Positions 1 to 8,435 of a stretch of 64,000 nt of DNA are shown here, one piece after another. A model generated the notes under the pieces. That model was given only the letters and a program-made list of their open reading frames with translations, did no database searches and was not told the origin of the DNA. This stretch comes from Thauera sp. GDN1 (GTDB lineage: Bacteria; Pseudomonadota; Gammaproteobacteria; Burkholderiales; Rhodocyclaceae). Within the stretch, counting starts at the first letter, position 1. Every line of letters begins with the position of its first letter. The stretch lies in the NCBI RefSeq assembly GCF_029223545.1, contig NZ_CP097870.1:1178001-1242000 (forward strand), given 5' to 3'. A program made the position numbers and the translations under genes.

Positions 1-569
1 TGCACGAAGACCCGCGGCTCGGCCAGGTTGACCGCGAGGATCCTGTCGAAGGCGGCGTTCAGCGTGGCGGTCTCGGCGTCGGTGAGGGTGACGCCCTTGT
101 GGCGGGCGACGTACCACTCGGGAAAGAGCTGCAACTCGCGCAGCAGCAGCGCGCGGTCGTACTCGGGCAGCACGCCGGGGCGGCTGGCGGACTGGATGGC
201 GGCGAGCGAACCGAGGGCGTCGGCGTAGAGGTGGGCGGCGCGGTGTTCGTCGTCCTGCGCCTCGAGCGCCTGCAGGTAGGTGGTCGAGCCGAGGTCCGAC
301 AGCAGCAGGAAGCCCTGCGCCAGGTCCTGCGCGAGCACCTCGGGTACATGCGCGCCGGCAGCGCGAAAGAGTTCGGCCACGTGCAGCCAGGGGCGCACGT
401 CCTCCTTTTCCGGAGGGGCGTCCATGACGATGCGCGGGGGGCTGCCGTCGGCGAAGGTGGCGCGGAAATAGCGCCGGAAGCTGGCGTCGGCCGAGGCGGG
501 GGCGAGTTCGAAGGACTGGCCGGGCAGGGCGGCGGCGAGCCAGGTCCTCAGTTGTTCTAGGCGATGCAA
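1..569 (-). CDS. amgK: Aminoglycoside phosphotransferase-family sugar kinase, AmgK-like (3' part outside window)
   Basis: The reading frame stays open from a TTG at 567-569 to the window edge (about 189 codons); the C-terminal half is missing. The visible part has the N-terminal hallmarks of the AmgK family: DASFRRYFR at residues 28-36, a MDAPPEKEDVRPW segment near residue 48 and YDRALLLRELQLFPEWYV further on. The catalytic HxDxxxxN loop would lie beyond position 1. Known AmgK proteins are anomeric N-acetylmuramate/N-acetylglucosamine kinases in cytoplasmic peptidoglycan recycling, and they are commonly encoded divergently from lptD, as here. TTG was chosen because GCGGAG sits about 8 nt upstream and no ATG or GTG lies nearby in frame. 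A general phosphotransferase of unknown substrate is the alternative. Confidence 0.82.
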   Translation of the reverse strand, partial: MHRLEQLRTWLAAALPGQSFELAPASADASFRRYFRATFADGSPPRIVMDAPPEKEDVRPWLHVAELFRAAGAHVPEVLAQDLAQGFLLLSDLGSTTYLQALEAQDDEHRAAHLYADALGSLAAIQSASRPGVLPEYDRALLLRELQLFPEWYVARHKGVTLTDAETATLNAAFDRILAVNLAEPRVFV

Positions 570-593
570 ACCGGTTCTCCGCGGGCGTTCGTG

Positions 594-599
594 TAGAAT
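594..599 (+). promoter_or_regulatory. Possible -10 element for lptD
   Basis: TAGAAT lies in the amgK-lptD divergent gap, 72 nt upstream of the chosen lptD ATG. Very similar TAGAAT boxes precede argA and yggX in this window. No convincing -35 was found. Confidence 0.3.
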
Positions 600-671
600 C
601 CGCGAGTTTATCAATACGGTGGTCCGGGTGTGCAGCCGTGCACGCCGGACGATCGCAAAGGCTTGATCCGC

Positions 672-3347
672 ATGGCTCCCCGTATGGCTCCAAACACGCG
701 CATTCGTCTGATTCCGCTGCTGTTGCTCTGCATGTCGGGCGCGAGTCTCGCCGAATCCCTGCCGCCGCTGAAGGTGGCGCCGGATCTGCTGCGTGGCGTG
801 CGACCCGCGGCGGTGCAGGCGCCGGAATCCGGTGTTTCGACCCCGGCAGCAGAGGAACCCGCGGCGGGGGAAGGGGCCGTGGCAGCGGGCGAGGCGCTTG
901 ATCCCACGGCGGCGAAGGCGCCGGCCGCCCCGGTCCTGCCGGCGGCGACCACGCCCCGTGCGCCGATCGAGGAGCGCGCCGTGCCGGCCGACGAGCCCGC
1001 AGCTGCAGCCGAGGCGGCGACCGCCGTCCCCGCACCGAAATCGGCGGCCGATACCCAGCAGCGTGAGCAGTCCTCGGCCACGCCAGCGGCACCCGCATCG
1101 GCGGCCGACACCCCGGTGTCTCGGGCCCCGCGGGATGCGCAGGCTTCGGCAGCGCCGCTGCCGGTCGGCACCACGGCCATCACCGCACTGCGCATCCACG
1201 GTTCGCGCGGCATCGAACTCGTCGCCGAGGGCGAGGCGGAGCTGCAGCGTGACGACACCGTGCTGACCGCCGACAAGGTCACCTATCGCGAGCCGACCGA
1301 CGAGGCCGTCGCCGAGGGCAACGTCGTACTCAGCCGTGGCAGCGACACCATCAAGGGACCGCAGGCGACCCTGGTCGTCGGAGACCGCACCGGGCAATTC
1401 GAGTCGCCGCGTTACCAGCTTTCGCGTGCGCGCGGCCCTGCGCTGGCCGGTGATGCGCCGCGCTCGGTGTCCGGCAGCGGCGAGGCCGATGTGCTCAAGC
1501 TCGAGGGCGAGAACCAGTACCGCCTGAAGAACGCCACGTGGACGACCTGCAGCCCGACCGACCCCGACTGGTACATCAAGGCGCGCGACCTGGAGCTCGA
1601 CTACGACCGCGAGGTCGGTACCGCGCGCGGCGGCTCGATCGTGTTCATGGACACGCCGCTGTTCTGGATGCCGTGGATCGAGTTCCCGCTCAATGGCCAG
1701 CGCCAGTCAGGACTGCTGCCACCGACCTTCGGCTCCTCGAACAAGACCGGCGTCGATTTCACCCAGCCCTACTACTGGAACATCGCGCCCAACTACGACG
1801 CGACCATCGCACCGCGCATCATGAGCCGGCGTGGCCTTCAGGTCGGTGGCGAGTTCCGCTACCTGGGAGCGGACTACCAGGGCACGACCCGCGTCGAATG
1901 GATGCCGGAAGACCGGGTGACGGGCGAGGAGCGCCGCCTCGGCTCGATCCAGCACCAGCATCGCTTCGCGCCCAACCTGTACGGTACGCTGGACCTGAAC
2001 GCGGTGTCGGATGACGCCTACTTCGAGGATCTGTCTTCGAACATCGGTGTCGCCTCTCGCGTTAACCTGCTGAGGCAGGGGCTGCTGAGTTACAGCGGCG
2101 GCTGGTGGAATGCATCGGCCCGTGTCCAGAGCTACCAGACGCTCAGCCCGGATCCCGACAAACCGAAGAACGTCAGCCCATATCGCCGCGTGCCGCAGAT
2201 TCTGGTGTCCGCGCTGCGTCCGGACCTGGCGGGAGGCCTCAGTGCGGGAATGGAGGCGGAGTACGTAAGGTTCGAGCATGAGTTGGCAAGCCGCGTCGAC
2301 GGCGATCGCTTCACGGCCTACCCGCATCTCTCGCTGCCGATGCAGGGCGCTTCCTGGTTCGTCACGCCCAAGGTGGGCGTCAATTACAGCCAGTATTCGC
2401 TCGACAGGCCGGACGTCGCCAGCCAGGCCGGGTTGGCGACATCTATAACGCGGTCGGTGCCGATCGCCTCGATCGATAGCGGTCTGTTCTTCGATCGCGA
2501 GACCACGGCCTTCGGTCGTGACTACGTGCAGACGCTGGAGCCACGCCTCTTTTATCTGAAAGTGCCCTATCGCGACCAGAGCGAGATCCCGCTCTTCGAT
2601 ACCAGCCGGTACGACGTCGGGTTCGCGCAGATCTTTGCGGAGAACCGGTACTCGGGCAAGGATCGGATCGGCGACGCCAACGACCTGACTGCGGCAGTGA
2701 CGACGCGCTTCATAGAGTCCGATACCGGCGTCGAGCGCCTGCGTGCACTGATCGGCCAGCGTTACTACTTCTCGGATCAGAAGGTTGGGCTGAACCAGTC
2801 GGAGACCTTGAGGGAGTCCGGTCGTGGCGCCGAGCTGCTCGCCGGCCTGGGCGGACGCATTTCGCGTTCGGTCTCGATCGACTCGTATGTCCAGTACAAC
2901 ACCGAAACCAATCGCAGCGAGCGGATCAATGCGAACGTTCGCTACCAGCCGGAGTTCGCGAAGGTGCTCAACCTCAGCTATCGCTATGCGCCGACCCTGC
3001 GCATCGTGGACGACATCGTCGGCCTCGAGGACATCGACGTCTCCGGCCAGTGGCCGATCGCGCGCAATTGGTACGGCGTTGGCCGCGTGACCCACTCGCT
3101 CAAGGACGACCGCGTCACCGAGGCCGTCGCCGGCCTCGAGTACGACGGCGGCTGCTGGGTCTTCCGCACCGCGGTGCACCGCTTCGCGATCGATGAAAGC
3201 GATGTCACCAACGCCATCTTCGTCCAGCTCGAACTCAACGACCTGGCCGGCATCGGCTCCAACCCGCTCAGCCTGATCAAGCGCAGCGTGCCGGGCTATG
3301 GCAAGATCAACGACTCCTCCGCCGACCGGGTGTTCGGTGCCGAGTGA
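672..3347 (+). CDS. lptD: LPS-assembly protein LptD (OstA/Imp)
   Basis: This outer-membrane beta-barrel, with LptE, inserts lipopolysaccharide into the outer leaflet. The 891-residue product starts with a signal peptide (hydrophobic RLIPLLLLCMSGASLA, residues 8-24). An Ala/Pro-rich linker of about 130 residues follows, then an LptA-like OstA domain at about 167-253 and the C-terminal barrel. It is longer than E. coli LptD (784) because of the linker. The mature chain has only two cysteines, C293 (TWTTCSP) and C828 (DGGCWVFR), where E. coli has four. ATG 672 is preferred because the signal peptide begins there; a GTG at 630 would add 14 residues. surA follows 25 nt later, the usual envelope-biogenesis pairing. 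Confidence 0.96.
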   Translation: MAPRMAPNTRIRLIPLLLLCMSGASLAESLPPLKVAPDLLRGVRPAAVQAPESGVSTPAAEEPAAGEGAVAAGEALDPTAAKAPAAPVLPAATTPRAPIEERAVPADEPAAAAEAATAVPAPKSAADTQQREQSSATPAAPASAADTPVSRAPRDAQASAAPLPVGTTAITALRIHGSRGIELVAEGEAELQRDDTVLTADKVTYREPTDEAVAEGNVVLSRGSDTIKGPQATLVVGDRTGQFESPRYQLSRARGPALAGDAPRSVSGSGEADVLKLEGENQYRLKNATWTTCSPTDPDWYIKARDLELDYDREVGTARGGSIVFMDTPLFWMPWIEFPLNGQRQSGLLPPTFGSSNKTGVDFTQPYYWNIAPNYDATIAPRIMSRRGLQVGGEFRYLGADYQGTTRVEWMPEDRVTGEERRLGSIQHQHRFAPNLYGTLDLNAVSDDAYFEDLSSNIGVASRVNLLRQGLLSYSGGWWNASARVQSYQTLSPDPDKPKNVSPYRRVPQILVSALRPDLAGGLSAGMEAEYVRFEHELASRVDGDRFTAYPHLSLPMQGASWFVTPKVGVNYSQYSLDRPDVASQAGLATSITRSVPIASIDSGLFFDRETTAFGRDYVQTLEPRLFYLKVPYRDQSEIPLFDTSRYDVGFAQIFAENRYSGKDRIGDANDLTAAVTTRFIESDTGVERLRALIGQRYYFSDQKVGLNQSETLRESGRGAELLAGLGGRISRSVSIDSYVQYNTETNRSERINANVRYQPEFAKVLNLSYRYAPTLRIVDDIVGLEDIDVSGQWPIARNWYGVGRVTHSLKDDRVTEAVAGLEYDGGCWVFRTAVHRFAIDESDVTNAIFVQLELNDLAGIGSNPLSLIKRSVPGYGKINDSSADRVFGAE

Positions 3348-3372
3348 GTCCCGCTCCGCGAATCCACAGCGA

Positions 3373-4695
3373 ATGAACATGACCCGTCTTTTTCTCCATA
3401 CCCGTGTCGCGCTGGCCATCGGCCTGGCGGCGGCGACGCTCGCCATGCCGGTCCATGCCGCGCCGCGCGCGGTCGAAGTCGATCGCATCGTCGCGGTCGT
3501 CAATAGCGAAGTGATCACCTCCCTGCAGCTGCGCGCCCGCATCGAACAGGCCAAGCGCCAGCTCGCGCGCCAGGGCGTCGAACTGCCGCCGGACAACGTG
3601 CTCGAGCGCCAGCTCCTCGAGCGCCTGATCGTGGAGCGCGCGCAGGTGCAGCTCGCGCAGGAAACCTCGCTGCGGGTCGACGATGCCACGCTCGAGCGCG
3701 CCATCGAGCGCATCGCGGCCAACAACAAGCTGTCGGTCGAGCAGCTGCGCGAGGCGCTGGAGAAGGACGGCGTCGCCTGGGGCCGTTTCCGCGACGAGAT
3801 CCGCACCGAGATCCTGCTCACCCGGCTGCGCGAGCGCGAAGTCGACAGCCGCGTCGTCGTCACCGATGCGGAGATCGACAACTTCATCGCCAACAACCCG
3901 GATGCATTCTCAGGCCAGGAGTTCGCGGTCGCGCACATCCTGCTGCGCACGCCCGAGGGCGCTTCGCCGCAACAGATCGAGGCGGTGGCGCGGCGCGCCG
4001 AGCAGGTTATGTCGCGGCTGCGCTCGGGCGAGGATTTCGCCCGCGTCGCCGCCGAGGTGTCCGACGCCCCCGACGGCCTCCAGGGCGGCAGCCTGGGCTG
4101 GCGTCCGCTCGACCGCCTGCCGGCGCTGTTCGCCGACGCGGTGCGCCGCATGCAGCCGGGCGAGACCTCGCCAGTGCTGCGCAGCGCGGCCGGCCTGCAC
4201 ATCGTGCGCCTGGTCGAGCGCCGCGGCGGCGGCGCCGAGGCGGTGCAGCGGCTCGAACAGACGCGTGCCCGCCACATCCTGATCAAGACCTCCGAGGTGC
4301 TGTCCGACGCCGATGCCGAGGCGCGCCTGCTGGCGATCCGCGAGCGCGTGGTCAACGGCGCCGACTTCGGCGAGCTCGCCAAGGCCAGCTCCGCCGACCT
4401 GTCCGCCGCCAAGGGCGGCGACCTCGGCTGGCTGAATCCGGGCGATACCGTGCCCGAGTTCGAGCGCGCGATGAATGCGCTGCAGGCCGGCGAGGTGAGC
4501 CCGCCGGTGCGCTCGCCCTTCGGCTGGCACCTGGTCCAGGTGATGGAGCGCCGCGTGCAGGACGTCACCGACGAGCGCAAGCGCGCCGCGGCGCGCCAGG
4601 CCCTGCGCGAGCGCAAGGCCGAGCAGGCCTACGAGGACTGGGTGCGGCAGCTGCGCGACAGCACCTACGTCGATTACCGCCTCGAGCGCGAGTGA
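3373..4695 (+). CDS. surA: Periplasmic chaperone / peptidyl-prolyl isomerase SurA
   Basis: SurA escorts outer-membrane proteins, LptD among them, through the periplasm. The 440-residue product has a signal peptide (cleavage predicted after VHA, near residue 29), an N-terminal SurA chaperone domain and two parvulin domains beginning near residues 183 (VAHILLRT) and 298 (RHILIKTS), each ending in a GWHLV-type or GLHIV-type strand. Length and order match the family. ATG 3373 is followed at once by a second in-frame ATG at 3379, so the start may be two codons later. The stop overlaps the pdxA start, indicating translational coupling. Confidence 0.96.
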   Translation: MNMTRLFLHTRVALAIGLAAATLAMPVHAAPRAVEVDRIVAVVNSEVITSLQLRARIEQAKRQLARQGVELPPDNVLERQLLERLIVERAQVQLAQETSLRVDDATLERAIERIAANNKLSVEQLREALEKDGVAWGRFRDEIRTEILLTRLREREVDSRVVVTDAEIDNFIANNPDAFSGQEFAVAHILLRTPEGASPQQIEAVARRAEQVMSRLRSGEDFARVAAEVSDAPDGLQGGSLGWRPLDRLPALFADAVRRMQPGETSPVLRSAAGLHIVRLVERRGGGAEAVQRLEQTRARHILIKTSEVLSDADAEARLLAIRERVVNGADFGELAKASSADLSAAKGGDLGWLNPGDTVPEFERAMNALQAGEVSPPVRSPFGWHLVQVMERRVQDVTDERKRAAARQALRERKAEQAYEDWVRQLRDSTYVDYRLERE

Positions 4696-5708
4696 GCGTG
4701 AGCGCTGGCGGCACCCGGCCGGTCGTCGCCATCACCAGTGGTGAACCGGCCGGCGTCGGCCCGGAGTTGTGCCTGCGCATCGTCGAGCGCGACTGGCCGG
4801 CGCGGCTGGTGGTGCTCGGCGACATCGAGCTGATGCGCGCGCGCGCGGCGCAGGTGGGCAGCACGGTGGAGATCCGCGCCTGGCAGCCCGATGCGGACGT
4901 GCCGGCGGGTGTGATCGAGGTCTGTCACCAGCCGCTGTCCAGGCCTTCGTCGCCCGGCCGGCTCGATCCCGCCAACGGCGCCTGCGTGCTGCGCCTGCTC
5001 GATCGCGCGATCGCCGGCTGCGTCAGCGGCGAGTTCGCCGCCATGGTCACCGCGCCGGTGCACAAGGGCGTGATCTGCGAGGGGCTCGGCGCCCGCGACA
5101 GCATGCCCTTCACCGGCCACACGGAATACCTCGCCGAACACACCGGCGCGCCGCGGGTGGTGATGATGCTGGTGGGCGGCGGCATGCGCGTGGCGCTGGC
5201 GACGACCCACCTGCCGCTGGCCGCGGTGCCGGCCGCGATCACGCCGCAGGTGCTGGAAGAGACGCTGCGTATCCTCGACGCCGACCTGAGGCGCCACTTC
5301 GGCCTGGCCGCGCCGCGCGTCCTGGTCGCCGGCCTCAACCCGCATGCGGGCGAGGGTGGCCACATGGGGCGCGAGGAGATCGACGTCATCATCCCGGTGC
5401 TCGACAGGCTGCGTGCCGAGGGCATGCACCTCGTCGGCCCGCTGCCGGCCGACACCCTGTTCGTGCCGCACACGCTGGCGCAGGGCGATGCGGTGCTGGC
5501 GATGTACCACGACCAGGGCCTGCCGGTGCTCAAGCACGCGAGCTTCGGCGGCGGCGTCAATGTCACCCTCGGCCTGCCGATCATCCGCACCTCGGTCGAC
5601 CACGGCACCGCGCTCGACCTCGCCGGCACCGGGCGCGCCGACCCGGGCAGCCTGTTCGCCGCGATCGAGCTGGCGATCGACATGGCCGCAGCCCGGGCCG
5701 CCGCCTGA
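4692..5708 (+). CDS. pdxA: 4-hydroxythreonine-4-phosphate dehydrogenase PdxA
   Basis: PdxA carries out the NAD-dependent oxidation and decarboxylation of 4-phosphohydroxy-L-threonine in pyridoxal-5'-phosphate synthesis. Visible motifs in the 338-residue product: GEPAGVGPE (17-25), TAPVHKG (120-126), TGHTEY near 141, [10 protein letters not shown] near 214 and YHDQGLP near 272; the histidines in the last three match the family's metal ligands. The GTG start overlaps the surA stop by 4 nt (GTGA). The surA-pdxA-rsmA order is widespread in proteobacteria. Confidence 0.96.
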   Translation: MSVSAGGTRPVVAITSGEPAGVGPELCLRIVERDWPARLVVLGDIELMRARAAQVGSTVEIRAWQPDADVPAGVIEVCHQPLSRPSSPGRLDPANGACVLRLLDRAIAGCVSGEFAAMVTAPVHKGVICEGLGARDSMPFTGHTEYLAEHTGAPRVVMMLVGGGMRVALATTHLPLAAVPAAITPQVLEETLRILDADLRRHFGLAAPRVLVAGLNPHAGEGGHMGREEIDVIIPVLDRLRAEGMHLVGPLPADTLFVPHTLAQGDAVLAMYHDQGLPVLKHASFGGGVNVTLGLPIIRTSVDHGTALDLAGTGRADPGSLFAAIELAIDMAAARAAA

Positions 5709-5733
5709 AGCGGACGGCCCGCAAAGGAATTTC

Positions 5734-6561
5734 ATGCACGACCTCGAGACCGACGGCCATCGCGCGCGCAAGCGCTTTGGCCAGAACTTCCTGTCCGACC
5801 CCAACATCATCCGCAAGATCATCGACGGCATCCGCCCGCAGCCGGGCGAGCTGATGGTCGAGATCGGCCCCGGCCTGGGCGCGATGACCGCGCCGCTGAT
5901 CGAGCGCCTCGGCCACCTGCACGTGGTCGAGATCGACCGCGACCTGATCGAGCGCCTGCACGAACGCTACACGCCGGCGCAGATCACGGTGCACGAGGGC
6001 GACGCGCTGAAGTTCGACTTCGGCAGCCTGTGCGGCACCGAGGACGCGGGTGGAGAGCGCACGCTGCGCATCGTCGGCAACCTGCCCTACAACATCTCCA
6101 CGCCCATCCTGTTCCACCTCGCCGCCTTCGCCGACAAGGTCAAGGACATGACCTTCATGCTGCAGAAGGAGGTGGTGATGCGCATGGTGGCGGAGCCCGG
6201 CACCGAGGAATACGGCCGCCTGTCGGTGATGCTGCAGTACCGCTTCCGCATGGGGCGGCTGTTCGATGTGCCGCCGGGCGCGTTCCGGCCGGCGCCCAAG
6301 GTGATGTCGAGCATCGTGCGCATGGCGCCGCTGCCGAAGGACCAGCTCGGGGCGAAGGACGAGGCGCTGCTCGGCCGCATCGTCACCGCCGCCTTCGGCC
6401 AGCGTCGAAAGACGCTGAAGAACACCCTGCGCGACTTCATGGGCGATGCCGATTTCGAGGTGGTCGGCATCGATCCTGGCCTGCGCGGCGAGAAACTGTC
6501 GGTCGAACAGTACGTCGCGATCGCCAATCACTGCAGCGCACGCGGCGGCGACGCACAGTAA
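5734..6561 (+). CDS. rsmA: 16S rRNA dimethyladenosine transferase RsmA (KsgA)
   Basis: RsmA dimethylates the two adjacent adenosines of the helix-45 loop of 16S rRNA late in 30S assembly, using S-adenosylmethionine. The 275-residue product has KRFGQNFL (13-20), SAM motif [12 protein letters not shown] (about 43-53) and the adenine methyltransferase motif NLPY (116-119). A strong AAAGGAA lies 5 nt before ATG 5734. The frame is open further upstream, but the homology and ribosome site fix this start. It is the last gene of the lptD-surA-pdxA-rsmA run and is followed by a hairpin terminator. Confidence 0.96.
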   Translation: MHDLETDGHRARKRFGQNFLSDPNIIRKIIDGIRPQPGELMVEIGPGLGAMTAPLIERLGHLHVVEIDRDLIERLHERYTPAQITVHEGDALKFDFGSLCGTEDAGGERTLRIVGNLPYNISTPILFHLAAFADKVKDMTFMLQKEVVMRMVAEPGTEEYGRLSVMLQYRFRMGRLFDVPPGAFRPAPKVMSSIVRMAPLPKDQLGAKDEALLGRIVTAAFGQRRKTLKNTLRDFMGDADFEVVGIDPGLRGEKLSVEQYVAIANHCSARGGDAQ

Positions 6562-6580
6562 GCGCAGTGCCCGAAAACGA

Positions 6581-6605
6581 GGAAGCCGGCGCAAGGCCGG
6601 CTTCC
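6581..6605. terminator. Bidirectional terminator between rsmA and the DUF2892 gene
   Basis: A 10-bp perfect stem, GGAAGCCGGC (6581-6590) with GCCGGCTTCC (6596-6605), has a 5-nt loop. On the minus strand it is followed by a T-rich TCGTTTTCG. It lies between convergent genes. Confidence 0.75.
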
Positions 6606-6628
6606 GTTCGTCGTGCGGCGCCTGCCGC

Positions 6629-6820
6629 TTACTTCTTGCTCAGGGGGCAGGTGTTCATGCCGAGCAGGGTGTAGGCGGGGCACCAGCCGAGCAGGCCGGT
6701 GGCGAGCGGCACGACGCCGATCCACGCCCACACCGGGCCGCCCATCAGGGCCCAGGCGATCAGCGCGATGCCGGCCACAATGCGAAGAATCTTGTCGATG
6801 CCGCCAACGTTCGTTTTCAT
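6629..6820 (-). CDS. Small DUF2892 (YgaP transmembrane-type) membrane protein
   Basis: The 63-residue product has an N-terminal MKTNVGGIDKILRIVAG segment, a hydrophobic helix (residues ~11-28), a second hydrophobic segment (~32-50) and a C-terminal CPAYTLLGMNTCPL with two cysteines. This is the DUF2892 fold, which also forms the membrane half of the rhodanese YgaP; a sulfur-related role is therefore possible but not shown. AGGAG precedes ATG 6820. The gene lies downstream of a Crp/Fnr regulator on the same strand, with a perfect palindrome 63 nt upstream of its start. Confidence 0.85.
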   Translation of the reverse strand: MKTNVGGIDKILRIVAGIALIAWALMGGPVWAWIGVVPLATGLLGWCPAYTLLGMNTCPLSKK

Positions 6821-6882
6821 GATGCGCTCCTGGTAGGGAAGGGACAGTGGCGCCATTGGAGCATGACGGTCGATGCCCCGTC

Positions 6883-6898
6883 TGTAACCGAGGTTACA
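6883..6898. promoter_or_regulatory. Perfect palindrome, probable Crp/Fnr-type operator
   Basis: TGTAACC-GA-GGTTACA is a perfect 7+2+7 inverted repeat centred about 70 nt upstream of the DUF2892 start and just after the Crp/Fnr stop. Size and symmetry suit a Crp-family dimer. It does not match the FNR consensus TTGAT-N4-ATCAA. The neighbouring regulator is the natural candidate ligand; that is inference. Confidence 0.6.
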
Positions 6899-6925
6899 TA
6901 GCCCCTGCCGCATCGCCCCCGGGGT

Positions 6926-7621
6926 TCAGGCCCGGCCCGAGCCTTCGGCCGACAGCCGGCGCAGGCCGGCCGGATCCAGGATCTCCACCTGCTCGCGCGC
7001 CAGCCGCACCAGGCCCTGGTCGGCGAAGCTCTTCAGCAGGCGGCTGACGATCTCGCGCACGCTGCCGAGTTCGTCGGCGAGCTGCTGGTGGGTGACGTGC
7101 AGCACTCGCCCCTTGCCCAGCAGCAGCGCTGCCAGGCGCTGGTCGAGCTTGCGGAAGGCGACCTCCTCGATCAGCTGCATCAGGTCGGCGATGCGCTCGG
7201 AGAAGAGGTGGAAGACGAAGTCGCGGAAGGGGCGCTCGGCCATCATCTCGTCGAACACCGCTTTCGGCAGCAGCATCAGCAGGGTGTCGGACTCGGTGAC
7301 GCCGCGCGCGTTGTAGTCCTCGTGGCCGAGCAGGCAGGACGAGGAGATGATGCAGGTCTCGCCCGGACCGACCCGGTACAGCGGCAACTCGCGCCCGCTC
7401 GGCGCGCACTTGCTCACCCGCACCGAGCCCTCGACCACGAAGGGGAAGCCCTCGCAGGCCTGGCGGTCGTCGAACAACATCGCGCCCGCGGGAACGCGCA
7501 TCCATTGCGCGCTGCGCAGCAGGCGGTCGCGTGCCGGGACGGCCAGCGCGGAAAGTACCGGGTAGCAGGCAGAAAGGCGTGCTGCGTCTGCAGCCGGTGC
7601 GGCGGTGTCGTTCGAGCTCAT
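6926..7621 (-). CDS. Crp/Fnr-family transcriptional regulator
   Basis: This 231-residue protein has an N-terminal cyclic-nucleotide-binding-type sensory barrel (about 20-130, with EGFPFVVEGSVRV), a long dimer helix (near 140-160) and a C-terminal winged helix-turn-helix (HQQLADELGSVREIVSRLLK). It lacks the N-terminal cysteine cluster of oxygen-sensing FNR. Cysteines are scattered (ACYP, QACEG, SKCAP, ETCIISSSC), so a thiol- or heme-based signal is possible but unknown. ATG 7621 was chosen, with GAAGA 8 nt upstream; an in-frame GTG at 7639 would add six residues. The likely target is the palindrome at 6883-6898 controlling the DUF2892 gene downstream. Confidence 0.88.
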   Translation of the reverse strand: MSSNDTAAPAADAARLSACYPVLSALAVPARDRLLRSAQWMRVPAGAMLFDDRQACEGFPFVVEGSVRVSKCAPSGRELPLYRVGPGETCIISSSCLLGHEDYNARGVTESDTLLMLLPKAVFDEMMAERPFRDFVFHLFSERIADLMQLIEEVAFRKLDQRLAALLLGKGRVLHVTHQQLADELGSVREIVSRLLKSFADQGLVRLAREQVEILDPAGLRRLSAEGSGRA

Positions 7622-7661
7622 AGGGCGGTCTTCATGCACGTCAGGGCGGGGCGGGGGCTCG

Positions 7662-8435
7662 TCATGCGCCGAGCGCCAGTTCCAGCACTACCGGCGCGTG
7701 ATCCGACGGCCGCTCCAGCCGGCGCGGTTCCTTGTCCACGCTGCAGCTGCGGCAGGCCTCGCGCAGCGCGGGCGACACCAGCAGGTGGTCGATGCGCAGG
7801 CCGAAATTGCGCCGGAAGGCCATCATCCGGTAGTCCCACCACGAGAACGCGCGCTCGGGCTGTTCGAACAGGCGGAAGGCGTCGATCAGGCCGAGCTCCT
7901 GCAGCGCGCGGAAGGCGGCGCGCTCGGGTGCGGAGACGTGGATCTCGTCCTTCCAGTCCGGGTGGGCGTCGCGGTCCTCGGGGGCGATGTTGAAGTCGCC
8001 CGCCAGCACCAGGCGCTCGTGCGTCTGCAGTTCCGCGCGCAGCCAGTCGGTCAGCGCCGCGAGCCAGCGCAGCTTGTACTCGAACTTGTCCGAGCCCACC
8101 GCCTGGCCGTTGGGGAAGTAGCCGCACACCACGCGCACGCTAGCGATCGTGGCGGCGACGATGCGCTTCTGCTCGTCCTCGAAGCCGGGGATGTTGCGCA
8201 CCACCGTCGCCTCGTCGATCGGCTGCGGGCTCAGGATGGCGACGCCGTTGTAGGTCTTCTGGCCGATGAAGACGGCGTGGTAGCCGGCGGCCTCGAGTTC
8301 GGCGACCGGGAAGGCCCTGTCCTCGAGCTTGAGCTCCTGCAGGCACAGCGCGTCGGGCTTGTTGGCGGCGAGCCAGTCGAGGACCTGGGGCAGGCGGACC
8401 TTGAGCGAGTTGACGTTCCAGGTGGCGATCTTCAT
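7662..8435 (-). CDS. xthA: Exodeoxyribonuclease III
   Basis: Exonuclease III family, Mg-dependent 3'-5' exonuclease and AP endonuclease of base-excision repair. The 257-residue product begins [15 protein letters not shown], has the catalytic acid E34 (LQELKLED), the GDFNIAP metal/phosphate motif near 145 and the terminal SDHAPV catalytic histidine motif. Its ATG overlaps the prlC stop in an ATGA junction, so the two genes are translated in tandem. Confidence 0.95.
   Translation of the reverse strand: MKIATWNVNSLKVRLPQVLDWLAANKPDALCLQELKLEDRAFPVAELEAAGYHAVFIGQKTYNGVAILSPQPIDEATVVRNIPGFEDEQKRIVAATIASVRVVCGYFPNGQAVGSDKFEYKLRWLAALTDWLRAELQTHERLVLAGDFNIAPEDRDAHPDWKDEIHVSAPERAAFRALQELGLIDAFRLFEQPERAFSWWDYRMMAFRRNFGLRIDHLLVSPALREACRSCSVDKEPRRLERPSDHAPVVLELALGA

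Noticed and set aside
1707..4616. A 969-codon minus-strand frame across lptD and surA
   Set aside because: Complement of two well-supported genes; its composition is typical of an antisense artefact.
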